Origin: Bacillota bacterium
GTDB lineage: Bacteria; Bacillota; SHA-98; UBA4971
Direction: 5' to 3'
DNA: 64,000 nt
Assembly: GCA_012842395.1 (NCBI GenBank)
Contig: DUSX01000002.1
Span: 62,001 to 126,000 of the forward strand
A model generated the notes under the pieces. The model was not told the origin of the DNA and searched no databases. It saw nothing but the letters and a program-made list of their open reading frames with translations. Shown piece by piece: positions 1 to 10,026 of this stretch (positions are counted from its first letter, which is position 1; every line of letters begins with the position of its first letter). The position numbers were made by a program, and so were the translations under genes.

Positions 1-438
1 TGCGTCGAGATCGACCCGCACGCCGCTCCAAGAGCCGTAGTCAGCGCGGCTAACCTCTGCGGCCGCGCCTCCGCGGGAGAGAATGACGTAGTCGTGGTCC
101 GGGAGACCCACGGTGACCCAAGGAATGTGGCCGCCCGTCACCTCCCACTCCTGGTGGTAATCGGCTATCCAGCTGCCATCCGGCTCAGGGGCGATGCTCA
201 CGACGTAACTGCGTATGCGGTACGTGCCGGTATCCTGGGCAGCGCATGCCACGCTCGCGCCAGGACCGGTGACCCGCCACCCGGCGGCGAGGAGACACGC
301 GAGGCACATCGCCAGAGCCCATACGAGTCTGCGCAAGTCTCGGGTGGGGCGCGACCCGGTTACTTGCCTTGACACTGCCGCGCCTGGTGTCTCCGATAAC
401 GCTGTCGGGGGGTGAAGCCTTCTGGGCACGTTCGTCAT
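1..438 (-). CDS. Secreted or membrane-anchored protein of unknown function (3' end outside window)
   Basis: At least 146 residues are visible before the left edge. A basic N-terminal stretch of about 36 residues is followed by a hydrophobic segment (LVWALAMCLACLLAAGW) and then an Ala/Cys-containing region that looks like a signal peptide or lipoprotein-like leader. The mature part (TGTYRIRSYVVSIAP, then HIPWVTVGLPDHDYVIL) looks like an extracellular beta domain; I do not recognise the family with certainty, although DUF2207-type surface proteins are a possibility. The ATG at 438 has a strong GGGAGG site 8 nt upstream and overlaps the stop of the radical SAM gene (ATGA), so the two are translationally coupled. 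An internal GTG at 375 is in frame but has a poorer ribosome site. Confidence 0.7.
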   Translation of the reverse strand, partial: MTNVPRRLHPPTALSETPGAAVSRQVTGSRPTRDLRRLVWALAMCLACLLAAGWRVTGPGASVACAAQDTGTYRIRSYVVSIAPEPDGSWIADYHQEWEVTGGHIPWVTVGLPDHDYVILSRGGAAAEVSRADYGSWSGVRVDLDA

Positions 439-1913
439 CGTGCTTTCCTCCCTGTCAGGCTCGTGCTGGGCTGCTCCTCCAGGCCGCCTTCGCTGCGGCT
501 ACGCGGGGCGCCGCAAGCGACGTCGCTCTCCGCACCGGCTTTCCCGCGCTCCCCGTGCCCGCCCCGCGCGTTCAACATCTCGAGGGGACACGCGCCCCCG
601 CACAAGACGAAGTGACGGCATCGAGCACACTCCGGCGGAGCGAAGCCGTGGGCCCTGACCTTGCGTGCGAGCGGATGGTTGAATATGCGTTCCCACGGGG
701 TCGTAAGGATGTTTCCGAGACCTTCGCCGTGCAGCCAGGACTGGCAGGGCACGACCACCCCGTCCGGCCGCACCGCCATGTTCGTGTGGCACGCCGAACA
801 CGATTTGGCCCCGAACCCCATTGCCACCGGGTCGAGGTCCTTGTAACACGTGGGCGAAAACCAGCTGAACTCCAGGTCCAGTTCGCGCGCCACGGCCGCG
901 GCCTCGGCAAGCACGCCCTTGAGGGCCTGGGGTTCTATGGCGTCGGGATGTCTCGCACCACGTCCTGTCTGGATGAGAGTGTTGCAGCCCACATACCTTA
1001 CCCCGATGCCCGCCAAGAAACGCAGGAGCTTGGGGAACCCGTCGGCGTTCGCCTTTGTGAGCGTGGTATTGGTGGAGACATACATGCCCGCGCCGAGAGC
1101 CGCCTTGAGGCCCGCGCACGTCTCCTCCCAAGCGCCCGCCGAGCCCACGATGGCATCGTGCACCGTCGGGTCGGCCGACTCGATGCTCACCTGAACGTAA
1201 TCGAGGCTCGCGGCCTTCAACTTGCCCACGAGGTCCGCAAGTGCTCTGCCATTGGTGATGAGCCCCGTCACGAACTTCTCGGCGTGGCGTACAAGCTCCA
1301 CCAAGTCGCGCCGCATGGTGGGCTCGCCACCCGTGAAATTCACCATAGGTATCCCAGCGCGCCACAAGCGGTCGAGCACCTGTTTCCATGACTCGGTGTC
1401 GAGCTCTCGCACGTTGGGCATATCCGAGGCATAGCACCAGGCGCACGCGTTCTGACAACCTGAGCGCCCCATGGAGGCGATCATGAGGTCCATGCGGGCG
1501 GGAGCTCGCCACTCGACCCGAGACATGACGCGCCCGGGAACGCCACGCTCGGCCGGGCACGCGCCGCGCGAAAGCTCCGCGATGAGCCCATACATGTAGT
1601 CGATGTCCGCTTCTATCTCGGCTGTCGGCACGCGCGGGTAAAGCTCATGCACGCGGCGGGCGGTCTCGCGCTTCACCTCTGACCAGGTCTCCTCCGAGAC
1701 CTCACTGCCCGGCCGCGTGAGCTCGTGAACCACTTCTATGAGCGCCTGCACCACGTCGGCGGCGCTTTCGTCCAGGAGCAGGAGCTGGCTGCCGTTTATC
1801 CATAGGAGGTTCCTGGGGCGCCTCGCGATAGCAGCGAGCACCGTTCCTCCAGACCGCCTGAGGTGGAGGCGGATCACGCCTGGTCCCTCAGGGTCTATGG
1901 TCGCGTGGAACAT
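435..1913 (-). CDS. Radical SAM / SPASM domain protein
   Basis: A 492-residue radical SAM enzyme. The SAM-binding cluster motif is C153-x3-C157-x2-C160 (CQNACAWC), followed by the glycine-rich NFTGGEPTMR motif. The C-terminal SPASM region has many cysteines (CSACHTNMAVRPDG, then CARCRHFVLCGGACP), suggesting two auxiliary 4Fe-4S clusters as in peptide-modifying maturases. The first 130 residues are not part of the barrel and may be a PqqD-like recognition domain; this is inference. The frame is open to a GTG at 2066, but the added 51 residues are low-complexity Arg/Gly. The ATG at 1913 has a GAGGG site 8 nt upstream, so I use it. It overlaps the downstream secreted protein by ATGA, and a maturase-substrate relation is possible. 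Substrate unknown. Confidence 0.85.
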   Translation of the reverse strand: MFHATIDPEGPGVIRLHLRRSGGTVLAAIARRPRNLLWINGSQLLLLDESAADVVQALIEVVHELTRPGSEVSEETWSEVKRETARRVHELYPRVPTAEIEADIDYMYGLIAELSRGACPAERGVPGRVMSRVEWRAPARMDLMIASMGRSGCQNACAWCYASDMPNVRELDTESWKQVLDRLWRAGIPMVNFTGGEPTMRRDLVELVRHAEKFVTGLITNGRALADLVGKLKAASLDYVQVSIESADPTVHDAIVGSAGAWEETCAGLKAALGAGMYVSTNTTLTKANADGFPKLLRFLAGIGVRYVGCNTLIQTGRGARHPDAIEPQALKGVLAEAAAVARELDLEFSWFSPTCYKDLDPVAMGFGAKSCSACHTNMAVRPDGVVVPCQSWLHGEGLGNILTTPWERIFNHPLARKVRAHGFAPPECARCRHFVLCGGACPLEMLNARGGHGERGKAGAESDVACGAPRSRSEGGLEEQPSTSLTGRKAR

Positions 1914-2125
1914 CCCTGGGTCCCTCGAGAACCGTCGACGTCGCGCTCTCAACTTGCCTCGCTCCTCCTTCTGCCCGTCTCCGCGGGCGGGGCGTGCCAC
2001 CACGTGTGTGCGCCTGCGCCGGCTCGCACCCGCTTCCTTGCCCGTCCGTCGGGGGCGGAAACGCACGAGGCCGGCGGCGCCGCGTCCATATAACCAGAAT
2101 GACGTAACGAGCGCCGTTCGTCAAG

Positions 2126-2156
2126 GCTTAATCGACAAGGCTAATCGACCGGGCGA
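2126..2156. repeat. Imperfect direct repeat in the divergent intergenic region
   Basis: The motif TAATCGAC occurs twice about 15 bp apart between the radical SAM gene and addB. It could be a pair of operator half-sites, but nothing else supports this. Confidence 0.3.
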
Positions 2157-2188
2157 CGGGGCTTGACGGTCGCCAGGGAGGTGCAGGA

Positions 2189-2216
2189 TTTCCAGGCGCG
2201 GCAAGGAAAACATAAT
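2189..2216 (+). promoter_or_regulatory. Possible sigma-A promoter of addBA
   Basis: TTTCCA and CATAAT are separated by 16 bp, in a locally A-rich stretch, about 45 bp before the addB GTG start. Consensus match is moderate. Confidence 0.4.
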
Positions 2217-2262
2217 AAGATACGGCACTCCCGGTCATCTCTTCCGGAAGCGGGGTGCGCTT

Positions 2263-5200
2263 GTGGGAGTCAGGTTTGTTCTCGGTCGCGCGGGAACGGG
2301 AAAGACCACGCTGTGCTTGAACGAGGTCCGCGAGGCCCTTCGCAAGGATCCGTGTGGCCCACCCATGATAATCCTCGTCCCCGAGCAGGCGACGTTTCAG
2401 GTGGAACGCGCGCTCGTCAACACCCCGGATCTGCCCGGCTTCATGAGGGCGCAGGTCCTGAGCTTCAAACGGCTTGCCGGCCGCGTGCTCCAGGAGCTTG
2501 GCGGCGGCGCCCGCCGGGACATAGGGGATCTGGGAAAGCTCATGGTGCTGCGGTCTCTCATCCGGCAAAAGGCGGGCGAGCTTTCGCTCTTCGTGAAAGG
2601 GTCGGAGAGGTACGGGTTCGCGCAGTGCCTTGCGGAAACTCTCCGGGAGCTCGCGATGTACCGGGTAACCCCCGAGGATCTCGAAGCCAGGGCCGCCGAG
2701 TTGGACAAGGCAGGCCTCGGCATGACGCCAGTCGCCCTCAAGCTGCATGACCTTGCGGTGGTGGTGCGGGCATATCGCGAGTACCTGGGCGACAAGTTCC
2801 AAGACCCCGACGACCATCTCTCGCTAGCCGCCTCGAGGATCGCCCACTCCACGCTGACGAGAGGCGCTTTGGTCTGGGTGGACGGCTTCCGAGGGTTCAC
2901 GCCTCAGGAGTACTCGGTGCTCGAAGCGCTTCTCTGCGCGGCTCGTCGGGTTAGCGTGGCGCTGTGTTTGGACCCCGATGCGATCGACCACCCTTTTCGT
3001 GACACGGATGTGTTCCGCCCCACGAGGGAGACATACGAGAGACTGGTCGCGCTTGCGCGAGAGCTCGGCGTGGGGGTCGAGCCCCCCGTGATCCTGCGGG
3101 CGCCTGCGGCGTCCGGCGCCGGGCCGGGAATGGGCGGGAGCACGTCGACGGGCGTGCGGTCCGCTCCCCTTCGCCACCTCGAGCGGGAGTTCGGGCCACG
3201 GCGTCCCGCACCTTTCAAGGGGGAGCCGCACGGAATACGGCTTGTGGCTGCGACGAACCCCCGCGCCGAGGTGGAAGCCGCCGCGCGTGAGATCCTGAGG
3301 TTGGCACGCGAGGACGGGATGAGATTCCGGGACATCGGCGTGATAGTGGGGGACCTCGAAGCCTACCACGACCTCATCGAGCCCATCTTCAAGGACCACG
3401 GCATTCCGTTTTTCATTGATCGTCGGCGTTCCGTGGGCCATCATCCCCTCGTGGAGCTCGTGAGGTCCGCCCTCGATGTGGTGTGTGAGGATTGGGCTTA
3501 CGACCCAGTCTTCCGCTATCTCAAGACAGACCTCGTTCCGCTATCCCGTCGCGAGGTGGACCTCCTCGAGAATTTCGTGCTGGCCCGCGGCATAAGGGGC
3601 ACGCGCTGGTTTGATGACAAGGTGTGGACGTGCACGCGCGCCTCGGACTCGGCCTCGGGCTTGGGCTCCGACTCAGCCTCGGAATCGGGCTCGGACCCAG
3701 GCTCGAGCCGCGTGCGCTCCGAAGACGAGGACATGACGCGCACGCTCGGTGAGGCGCGCGCCAAAGCCACGGCGGCGCTCGCCGAGTTCCATCACAAGGT
3801 GGCGGCGTGCGACGCAAAGCCTGTACACGACATGGCGAGGGCCCTCTTCGAGCTTCTTGCCGCGCTCGGCGTGCGCGAGCGCCTGCAGGAATGGGCGCGC
3901 GAGGCTGCGGATGCCGGTGACGTCGAAGGTGCCCGCGAGCATCAGCAGGTGTGGAAGGCTGTGCTCGACCTCCTGGACGAGGTGGTCCAGGCCCTGGGCG
4001 ACCAAGTCACGGACGTTTCGAGCTTCAGGGAGCTCGTCGAGGCGGGCCTCCAGGGAATGACCCTTGGCCTCATCCCCCCTGCTCTCGACCAGGTTATCGT
4101 GGGGTCCGTGGAAAGGTCGAGGCACCCGGCCCTTCGCGCTGCATTCGTGCTCGGAGCCACGTATGACGCCTTCCCCAGGCGGGTGTCGGAGGGAACCGTG
4201 CTCTCCGACCGGGAGCGAGAGATACTGCAGGAGAGAGGGTTGACGCTCGCGCCCACAAGCCGTGTGGAGCAGTTCTACGAGCAGTACCATGTGTACGTCG
4301 CACTCACGAGGGCTTGGGATCGCCTTTGGGTGAGCTATCCTATGGCGGACGGCGAAGGGCGCGCAATCCGCCCCTCGCCGGTCACGGCGCAGCTCAAGGC
4401 CATGTTTCCCACGCTCTCCGAGGAGTTCGCGTGCGAGGACGTGCCGTCGTCATCTGAGAAAGCCCTCGACGCAATCACATCTGAGGCGAAAGCCGCGGCC
4501 TTGGTCGTCCGCCACTTCCGGGGAAGCCTGGGGCCGGCCAAACCGGGCCCGCATGGCGCCGCCGGCGAGTGGGACCCCTTCTGGCTGGACCTCTACGAGT
4601 GGCTCGTGGAGGATCCCGAACGTCGGCAGCGTGCGCTGCGAGTGCTGAAGAGCCTCGCGTTCACGAACTACGTGGGGAAGCTGGGAGACGACACGGCCCG
4701 CGCTCTCTACCCAGACCCCGTGACGGCCAGCGTCTCGCGACTCGAGGCGTTCGCGCGTTGCCCGTTCGCTCACTTCGCCGGGTGGGCCCTCCGCCTCGCC
4801 GAGCGAGAGCTCTTCCGGCTCGAGCCACCTGGCATGGGGACGTTCATTCACGAGACCCTTCGCAAGCTCGTGGACGACCTTGGGGACGAACGCGCTCTTG
4901 CGGGCCTGTCTGACGCCGAGATAGACGCGAAGGTAGCCAGGATCGTCGAGGAGCTCGCCCCTCGGTTGCAGAACGAGATACTAAGGTCATCAGCAAGGTA
5001 TGAGTACATCGAGCGGGTCCTCACTCGAATTCTCAGGCGGTCTGCCAAAGTGCTGAAGGACCATGCCTGTCGCAGCGAGTTTAGGTCTGTTGGCCGAGAG
5101 GTGGCCTTCGGGCACGGTCGCCTCGAGGGCAGCAGCATTCCCGGCCTCAAACTCGAGATCGACGACGGGCGACGGCTAGTGCTCGTGGGGCGCATAGACA

Positions 5201-5874
5201 GGGTGGATGTGGCGGAGGCCGGGGGCGTTTCGTACTTGCGCGTGATAGATTACAAGAGCAGCCAGCGGTCGCTGGACCTCCGGGACGTCTACGACGGGAT
5301 CGCCCTTCAACTCCTCGTGTACCTTGCCGTCGCGGAGGACCATTCGGAGGCGCTCACGCGCGGGCGGGCCGAGCCCGCCGGGGCGTTGTACTTTCCCGCG
5401 GCGGACCCGCTGGTAAGCGCGTCAGGTCCGGTCGACGACGATGACCTTGAAAGCAGGAGGAAACGAATGCTCAAGATGACCGGGGTGATCGTGGGCGGTC
5501 CGGACGTGGTGCGGCTCATGGACAAGAAGATCCAGGGAGCGTCCGACATCGTGCCGGCTCGTCTCACGAAAGACGGGGAGGTCGCGAAGAGTAGCGGGAG
5601 CAACGTGATCGCCCGCGAGAGATACAGGGCGCTTCGGAGGTTCCTGTTGGCGAAGGTGAGGGAGCTGTCGTCGCGGATCGTCGCGGGCGAGGTCGCCGCG
5701 AGGCCGTACAGGCGCGGGAAGTTCAGGGCCTGTCAATGGTGCGAGTTCAAGCCCGTCTGTGGTTTCGATATCCTTTTGCCCGGCAACGAGTACCGCGACG
5801 CCGTGTGTCTGGAGAATGACGAGTTCTGGGCCGCGGTTGAGCGCAATGTTTCCTCTGAGGGGGACGTGTCATGA
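2263..5874 (+). CDS. addB: ATP-dependent nuclease subunit AddB
   Basis: AddB is the second subunit of the AddAB helicase-nuclease, which resects double-strand breaks to Chi-like sites for RecA loading. The 1203-residue protein begins with a Walker A motif (GRAGTGKT, residues 8-15). The C-terminal nuclease domain carries VIDYKSS (Asp/Lys of PD-(D/E)XK). Its Fe-S staple is intact: C833, then C1157-x2-C1160-x5-C1166, the same spacing as the four cluster cysteines known in Bacillus AddB. Residues about 457-490 are a Ser/Gly/Asp/Glu low-complexity insert encoded by imperfect TCGGRC repeats, probably a surface loop. The start is GTG with a weak ribosome site. The stop overlaps the addA start by ATGA. 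Confidence 0.97.
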   Translation: MGVRFVLGRAGTGKTTLCLNEVREALRKDPCGPPMIILVPEQATFQVERALVNTPDLPGFMRAQVLSFKRLAGRVLQELGGGARRDIGDLGKLMVLRSLIRQKAGELSLFVKGSERYGFAQCLAETLRELAMYRVTPEDLEARAAELDKAGLGMTPVALKLHDLAVVVRAYREYLGDKFQDPDDHLSLAASRIAHSTLTRGALVWVDGFRGFTPQEYSVLEALLCAARRVSVALCLDPDAIDHPFRDTDVFRPTRETYERLVALARELGVGVEPPVILRAPAASGAGPGMGGSTSTGVRSAPLRHLEREFGPRRPAPFKGEPHGIRLVAATNPRAEVEAAAREILRLAREDGMRFRDIGVIVGDLEAYHDLIEPIFKDHGIPFFIDRRRSVGHHPLVELVRSALDVVCEDWAYDPVFRYLKTDLVPLSRREVDLLENFVLARGIRGTRWFDDKVWTCTRASDSASGLGSDSASESGSDPGSSRVRSEDEDMTRTLGEARAKATAALAEFHHKVAACDAKPVHDMARALFELLAALGVRERLQEWAREAADAGDVEGAREHQQVWKAVLDLLDEVVQALGDQVTDVSSFRELVEAGLQGMTLGLIPPALDQVIVGSVERSRHPALRAAFVLGATYDAFPRRVSEGTVLSDREREILQERGLTLAPTSRVEQFYEQYHVYVALTRAWDRLWVSYPMADGEGRAIRPSPVTAQLKAMFPTLSEEFACEDVPSSSEKALDAITSEAKAAALVVRHFRGSLGPAKPGPHGAAGEWDPFWLDLYEWLVEDPERRQRALRVLKSLAFTNYVGKLGDDTARALYPDPVTASVSRLEAFARCPFAHFAGWALRLAERELFRLEPPGMGTFIHETLRKLVDDLGDERALAGLSDAEIDAKVARIVEELAPRLQNEILRSSARYEYIERVLTRILRRSAKVLKDHACRSEFRSVGREVAFGHGRLEGSSIPGLKLEIDDGRRLVLVGRIDRVDVAEAGGVSYLRVIDYKSSQRSLDLRDVYDGIALQLLVYLAVAEDHSEALTRGRAEPAGALYFPAADPLVSASGPVDDDDLESRRKRMLKMTGVIVGGPDVVRLMDKKIQGASDIVPARLTKDGEVAKSSGSNVIARERYRALRRFLLAKVRELSSRIVAGEVAARPYRRGKFRACQWCEFKPVCGFDILLPGNEYRDAVCLENDEFWAAVERNVSSEGDVS

Positions 5875-8800
5875 CCGCCACAGCTCGCGGGAACGTCAAT
5901 GCGAACAAGGCTCGCTGGACGCCCGAGCAGTGGGAAGCCATAAGCACGAGGGGACGGAATCTCCTCGTATCGGCTGCTGCAGGGGCCGGCAAGACCTCCG
6001 TGCTGGTGGAGCGGGTGATCGGCCTTGTCACCGATCCCGAACACCCTGTGGACATCGACAGGCTTCTGGTCGTGACGTTCACTGACGCTGCAGCGGCGGA
6101 GATGCGGGAGCGGATATGCGCGGCGCTGGACACGCTGTTGTCGAAGGGCGATGCGAGCAGGGGGCCCGACCCCGCCAGGCTCGCGAGGCAGCTCGTCCTC
6201 GTGAAGAAGGCTGACATATCCACGATCCACTCGTTCTGCCACAAGGTCGTGCGCCAGCATTTCTACCGGCTCGATATCGATCCCGCGTTCCGCGTCATGG
6301 ACGAGGTGGAGGCCGCTCTCCTGCGGCTAGAGACAGCGGACGACCTGTTCGAGGAATGCTACGGAGGGTCGCAGGGCGGCGCGTTCATCGACCTCGTGGA
6401 AGCGTACGGGGGCGAGCGGGGGGACGAGGCGCTACGGGAACTCGTGGTTCGCATCTACGAGCGTTCCCGTGGCCAGTCGAGGCCTGGCGCGTGGTTCGAC
6501 AAGATGGCGGACGCGTTCCACATCGAGCCCACGGCTTCGATAGACGCTCTGCCGTGGACTCGAACGGTGGTCCAGGCGGTGAGCCGCGATCTCGTCCGGG
6601 CCAGAGGTCTTCTCGAGCAGGCTCTCTACCTTGCAGGCTCGCCCGACGGACCACGCGAGTACGCTGCCGTGCTACAAAACGACATCGCGGCCTGCTCCCG
6701 GATGCTCGAGGCAGCGAAGGCCAGCGGGTTCGCGGGGCTCTATGAGAGCATGTCGGGGCTCTCCTTCGAGAGGCTTCCGAGGATCAAGGGCGGGGCCTGC
6801 AACGACACGCTCAAGAAGAGGGCAAAGGACATGCGTGACGCTGCGAGGCGACTCGTGCTGCGCGCGCAACAGACGTACTTCTCCCGTCCCCCTGAGGACT
6901 ACATCGCGGATGTCCGCAAGGTGGCCCCACTCATGGAGGAACTCGTCAGGGTGGTGAGAGAGTTCGCGCGTCGGTATGGCGAGGCCAAGCGGGCACGGGG
7001 GCTCGTTGATTTCTCTGACCTAGAGCACCTCTCGCTGCAAGCGCTCGGAACGTGGGACGAGGAAAGCTGCCGATTCCAGCCCACGGATATCGCACGCGAG
7101 CTGGCCGAGAGATACGAGGAGGTGCTCGTGGACGAGTACCAAGACATCAACCCGGTCCAGGACGCCATCCTCACCCTCGTGTCACGCGGCGCCAACACCT
7201 TCGTCGTGGGGGACGTGAAGCAGAGCATATATGGGTTCCGCCTGGCCGAGCCGCGGCTTTTCACAGAGAGATACCGCTCGTATTCCACGGCGGTCTCCGG
7301 CATGGAGCGCACGATCGACCTCTCCAAGAACTTCCGCAGCCGGCGGGCGGTGATAGATGCCGTGAACTTCGTGTTTCGCCAGGTGTTCTCTGACAGCGTC
7401 GCGGGGATCGTGTACGACCGCCCTGCCGAGCTCGTGTACGGGGCAGACTACCCCGACGAATCGGGCGCGGGGTCCATTCCCGATGCAGGTCCAGGCGCGG
7501 GCGTCGGCTCCGACGTGAGAACGGCGGGCGCTTTCCCTGTTGAAGTCCATATCATCGAAAGGAAGCCCGCCATCGTTCACGAAGGGGTGAACGAAGACGG
7601 CGACGACTCGGCTGAGGAAGCAGGCGAAGGCGCGGGCGGGATGGGCGGTGACGAAGGAGAGCGGCCGGAGACGGCCACGGAAGCCTCGGGAGGAGAGGAC
7701 GAGCCCACACCCGAGGAGGTAGAGGCCCTCGAGCTCGAAGGCCGGTTCATAGCGGACCGAATCTTGAGGATGGTGACGGGTACTCCCGAGAAGCCCGGAC
7801 CGGAGTTCCTGGTGTGGGACCGCAACGCCGGGGCGTATCGGCCTGTATCCTACCGTGACATCGTGGTGCTTCTCCGGTCCACACGGCAACGTGCGAACGT
7901 CTTCCTGGAGGTGTTCAGGCAAGCGGGCCTGCCCGCCTACGCCGAGCTCGGCACCGGCTATTTCGAGGCCACCGAGGTGGAGGTCATGCTCTCTCTCCTC
8001 CGCGTGATCGACAATCCCATGCAGGATATCCCGCTTGCCGCTGTGCTGCGATCGCCGATATTCGGCTTCAGCGCCGACGACCTCGCGCGCGTGCGCGTTT
8101 GCCACGAACACGGGGACTTCTATGCCGCTCTCCAGGCGGTCGCGGCCGGGGGGGAGGGCGCGACGGACGCCGCCCAGTCAGGGGGCGATGGTGGCACGGT
8201 GCCCGGCGCCGGACGCGTGAACCTTTGCTCGGAGGACCTCCGCACGAGGGTCCAGAGGTTCCTTTGCGACATCGAGCGATGGCGGACGCTCGCGAGGAAG
8301 GTGCCGCTCTCCACCCTCATCTGGAGCCTTTACCGCGAGACTGGTTTCCTCGACTACGTCGGCGGGATGCCCGGTGGTGTCCAGCGACAAGCCAATCTCC
8401 GGGCGCTCCACGAGCGGGCGCGCCAGTTCGACAGATTCGCCCGGCAGGGCCTGTTCAGGTTCCTAAGGTTTGTGGAGCAGCTCCAGGACGCCGAGGGCGA
8501 CCTTGGCACGGCGCGGGCTCTCGGCGAGGCAGAGGACGTCGTGAGGATCATGAGCGTCCACAAGAGCAAAGGCCTGGAATTCCCCGTGGTCTTCCTCGCC
8601 GACCTCGGAAAAGAGTTCAATCTGAGGGATCTTGCGGGTGACGTCCTCCTCCATCCCGATGCCGGCCTTGGGCCCATGCTGTGCGATGTCCATCGCAGGG
8701 TGAAGTACCCCACGCTCGCCCACCGCGCTGTCAAAGAAAGGGCCAGGGTGGACGCGCTTGCAGAGGAGATGCGCATCCTTTACGTGGGCATGACGCGTGC

Positions 8801-9962
8801 GAAGGAACGCTTGATCTTGGTGGGCTCCGCAACCGACCTCGGAAAACAGGCCGAGCGGTGGTGCGCGGTCGTGTCCCGCCAGGGCTGGGAGTTAGGTGAC
8901 GACATCCTCCTTTCCGCACGCGGCTTTCTCGACTGGGTCGGCAGCGCGCTGGCGCGCCACCGATGCGGTGCCTGCATCCGCGCTCTCGCAGGGATCAGCG
9001 GGGACCCGCTGGACGCAGCGGTGCGCGAGGACCCATCCTGTTTCGAGGTCAAGATATGGAACGCTTCGGACGTGCCTCGAGCCGGCCGGGCATGGGGCCA
9101 TCCGGAACCCGGGGCGGCGGACGGCGCCGTCTTGGAAGCGATGGCTCTTGGCAAGTCGCTCGGCCGCACCCTCGCGCCCGAGTTCAGGCAAGCGGTCGAA
9201 GCGCACATCCGGTGGCGCTACCCGTATGGCGCGCTGGCGGGGCGTGCGGCAAAAACGACTTGGTCCGAGATAAAGCGCAAGTTCGAGCCTGGGCGCGACG
9301 ATGCAGAGCCGAGAGGGGAGGAGGTGGGCGATGTCAGTCGGGGACTCGCGACCTTCCCGGAGCAGCCAAGGTTCATGCGAGAGTTCAAGATCACCCCGGC
9401 CGAGCGCGGACAGGCTATACATCTCGTGCTCCAGCACGTCGACCTCGCCGGCAGGCTGGACGTGCCAGGCATCCAGGCCCGCGTGGACGAGATGGTGGCG
9501 TGCGACCTCCTCACGAGAGACCTCGCAAGGACCGTTGACGTCGAGGCTGTTGCGCGGTTCTTCGCGAGCCCGCTCGGGAAACGCGTGGTGGAAGCGCGGG
9601 ACCGCGTGAGAAGAGAGGTCCCCTTCTACCTAGGTATGGATGTACACACGGTTTATCCGGACATCCCCGAGCAGGCCGCGTGCGACGCCGAACGGGTCGT
9701 GGTGCAAGGCATCATAGACTGTCTGGTCGATGAGGGAGACGGCTTCGTCCTCATCGATTTCAAGACTGGGCCGCTTGGCGAGCGAGACCCGCGCGCGGCG
9801 GCCGCGGCATACGAAGGACAGATAAGGGTGTACGCCGCAGCCGTGACGGCCGTTTACGGCCGCCCCGTCAAGGAAGCCTACGTTTACTTCCTCGACGCCG
9901 GGGCAGCCGTTCGGGTTCAGGCGGACTCTTCCCACGTGGCGGTGGACTCCACCGCGCCGTAA
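5871..9962 (+). CDS. addA: ATP-dependent helicase/nuclease subunit AddA
   Basis: A UvrD-like superfamily 1 helicase with a C-terminal RecB-family nuclease, partner of AddB. The 1363-residue protein has Walker A SAAAGAGKTS (Lys41), DEXX box VLVDEYQDIN, motif III VGDVKQSIYGFR and motif V/VI region VHKSKGLEFPVV ... YVGMTRAKERL. The nuclease shows ERGQAIHLVLQH and VLIDFKTGPLG, the Asp and Lys of the catalytic core. Residues about 574-616 form an acidic Glu/Gly/Asp insert before the EALELEGRFIADRI segment. A shorter Gly/Ala loop lies near residues 758-780. ATGA overlap with addB gives stoichiometric translation. Confidence 0.97.
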   Translation: MTATARGNVNANKARWTPEQWEAISTRGRNLLVSAAAGAGKTSVLVERVIGLVTDPEHPVDIDRLLVVTFTDAAAAEMRERICAALDTLLSKGDASRGPDPARLARQLVLVKKADISTIHSFCHKVVRQHFYRLDIDPAFRVMDEVEAALLRLETADDLFEECYGGSQGGAFIDLVEAYGGERGDEALRELVVRIYERSRGQSRPGAWFDKMADAFHIEPTASIDALPWTRTVVQAVSRDLVRARGLLEQALYLAGSPDGPREYAAVLQNDIAACSRMLEAAKASGFAGLYESMSGLSFERLPRIKGGACNDTLKKRAKDMRDAARRLVLRAQQTYFSRPPEDYIADVRKVAPLMEELVRVVREFARRYGEAKRARGLVDFSDLEHLSLQALGTWDEESCRFQPTDIARELAERYEEVLVDEYQDINPVQDAILTLVSRGANTFVVGDVKQSIYGFRLAEPRLFTERYRSYSTAVSGMERTIDLSKNFRSRRAVIDAVNFVFRQVFSDSVAGIVYDRPAELVYGADYPDESGAGSIPDAGPGAGVGSDVRTAGAFPVEVHIIERKPAIVHEGVNEDGDDSAEEAGEGAGGMGGDEGERPETATEASGGEDEPTPEEVEALELEGRFIADRILRMVTGTPEKPGPEFLVWDRNAGAYRPVSYRDIVVLLRSTRQRANVFLEVFRQAGLPAYAELGTGYFEATEVEVMLSLLRVIDNPMQDIPLAAVLRSPIFGFSADDLARVRVCHEHGDFYAALQAVAAGGEGATDAAQSGGDGGTVPGAGRVNLCSEDLRTRVQRFLCDIERWRTLARKVPLSTLIWSLYRETGFLDYVGGMPGGVQRQANLRALHERARQFDRFARQGLFRFLRFVEQLQDAEGDLGTARALGEAEDVVRIMSVHKSKGLEFPVVFLADLGKEFNLRDLAGDVLLHPDAGLGPMLCDVHRRVKYPTLAHRAVKERARVDALAEEMRILYVGMTRAKERLILVGSATDLGKQAERWCAVVSRQGWELGDDILLSARGFLDWVGSALARHRCGACIRALAGISGDPLDAAVREDPSCFEVKIWNASDVPRAGRAWGHPEPGAADGAVLEAMALGKSLGRTLAPEFRQAVEAHIRWRYPYGALAGRAAKTTWSEIKRKFEPGRDDAEPRGEEVGDVSRGLATFPEQPRFMREFKITPAERGQAIHLVLQHVDLAGRLDVPGIQARVDEMVACDLLTRDLARTVDVEAVARFFASPLGKRVVEARDRVRREVPFYLGMDVHTVYPDIPEQAACDAERVVVQGIIDCLVDEGDGFVLIDFKTGPLGERDPRAAAAAYEGQIRVYAAAVTAVYGRPVKEAYVYFLDAGAAVRVQADSSHVAVDSTAP

Positions 9963-10026
9963 GCATAGGCGTAGGCGCGGGCACGGCATTCGGTCGATGG
10001 GCCGCGAAATGGCCTCGGGCGACGCG

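Noticed and set aside
369-1391. Long rightward open frames opposite the radical SAM gene
   Set aside because: They are mirror frames of a clear enzyme and encode Arg/His-rich nonsense.
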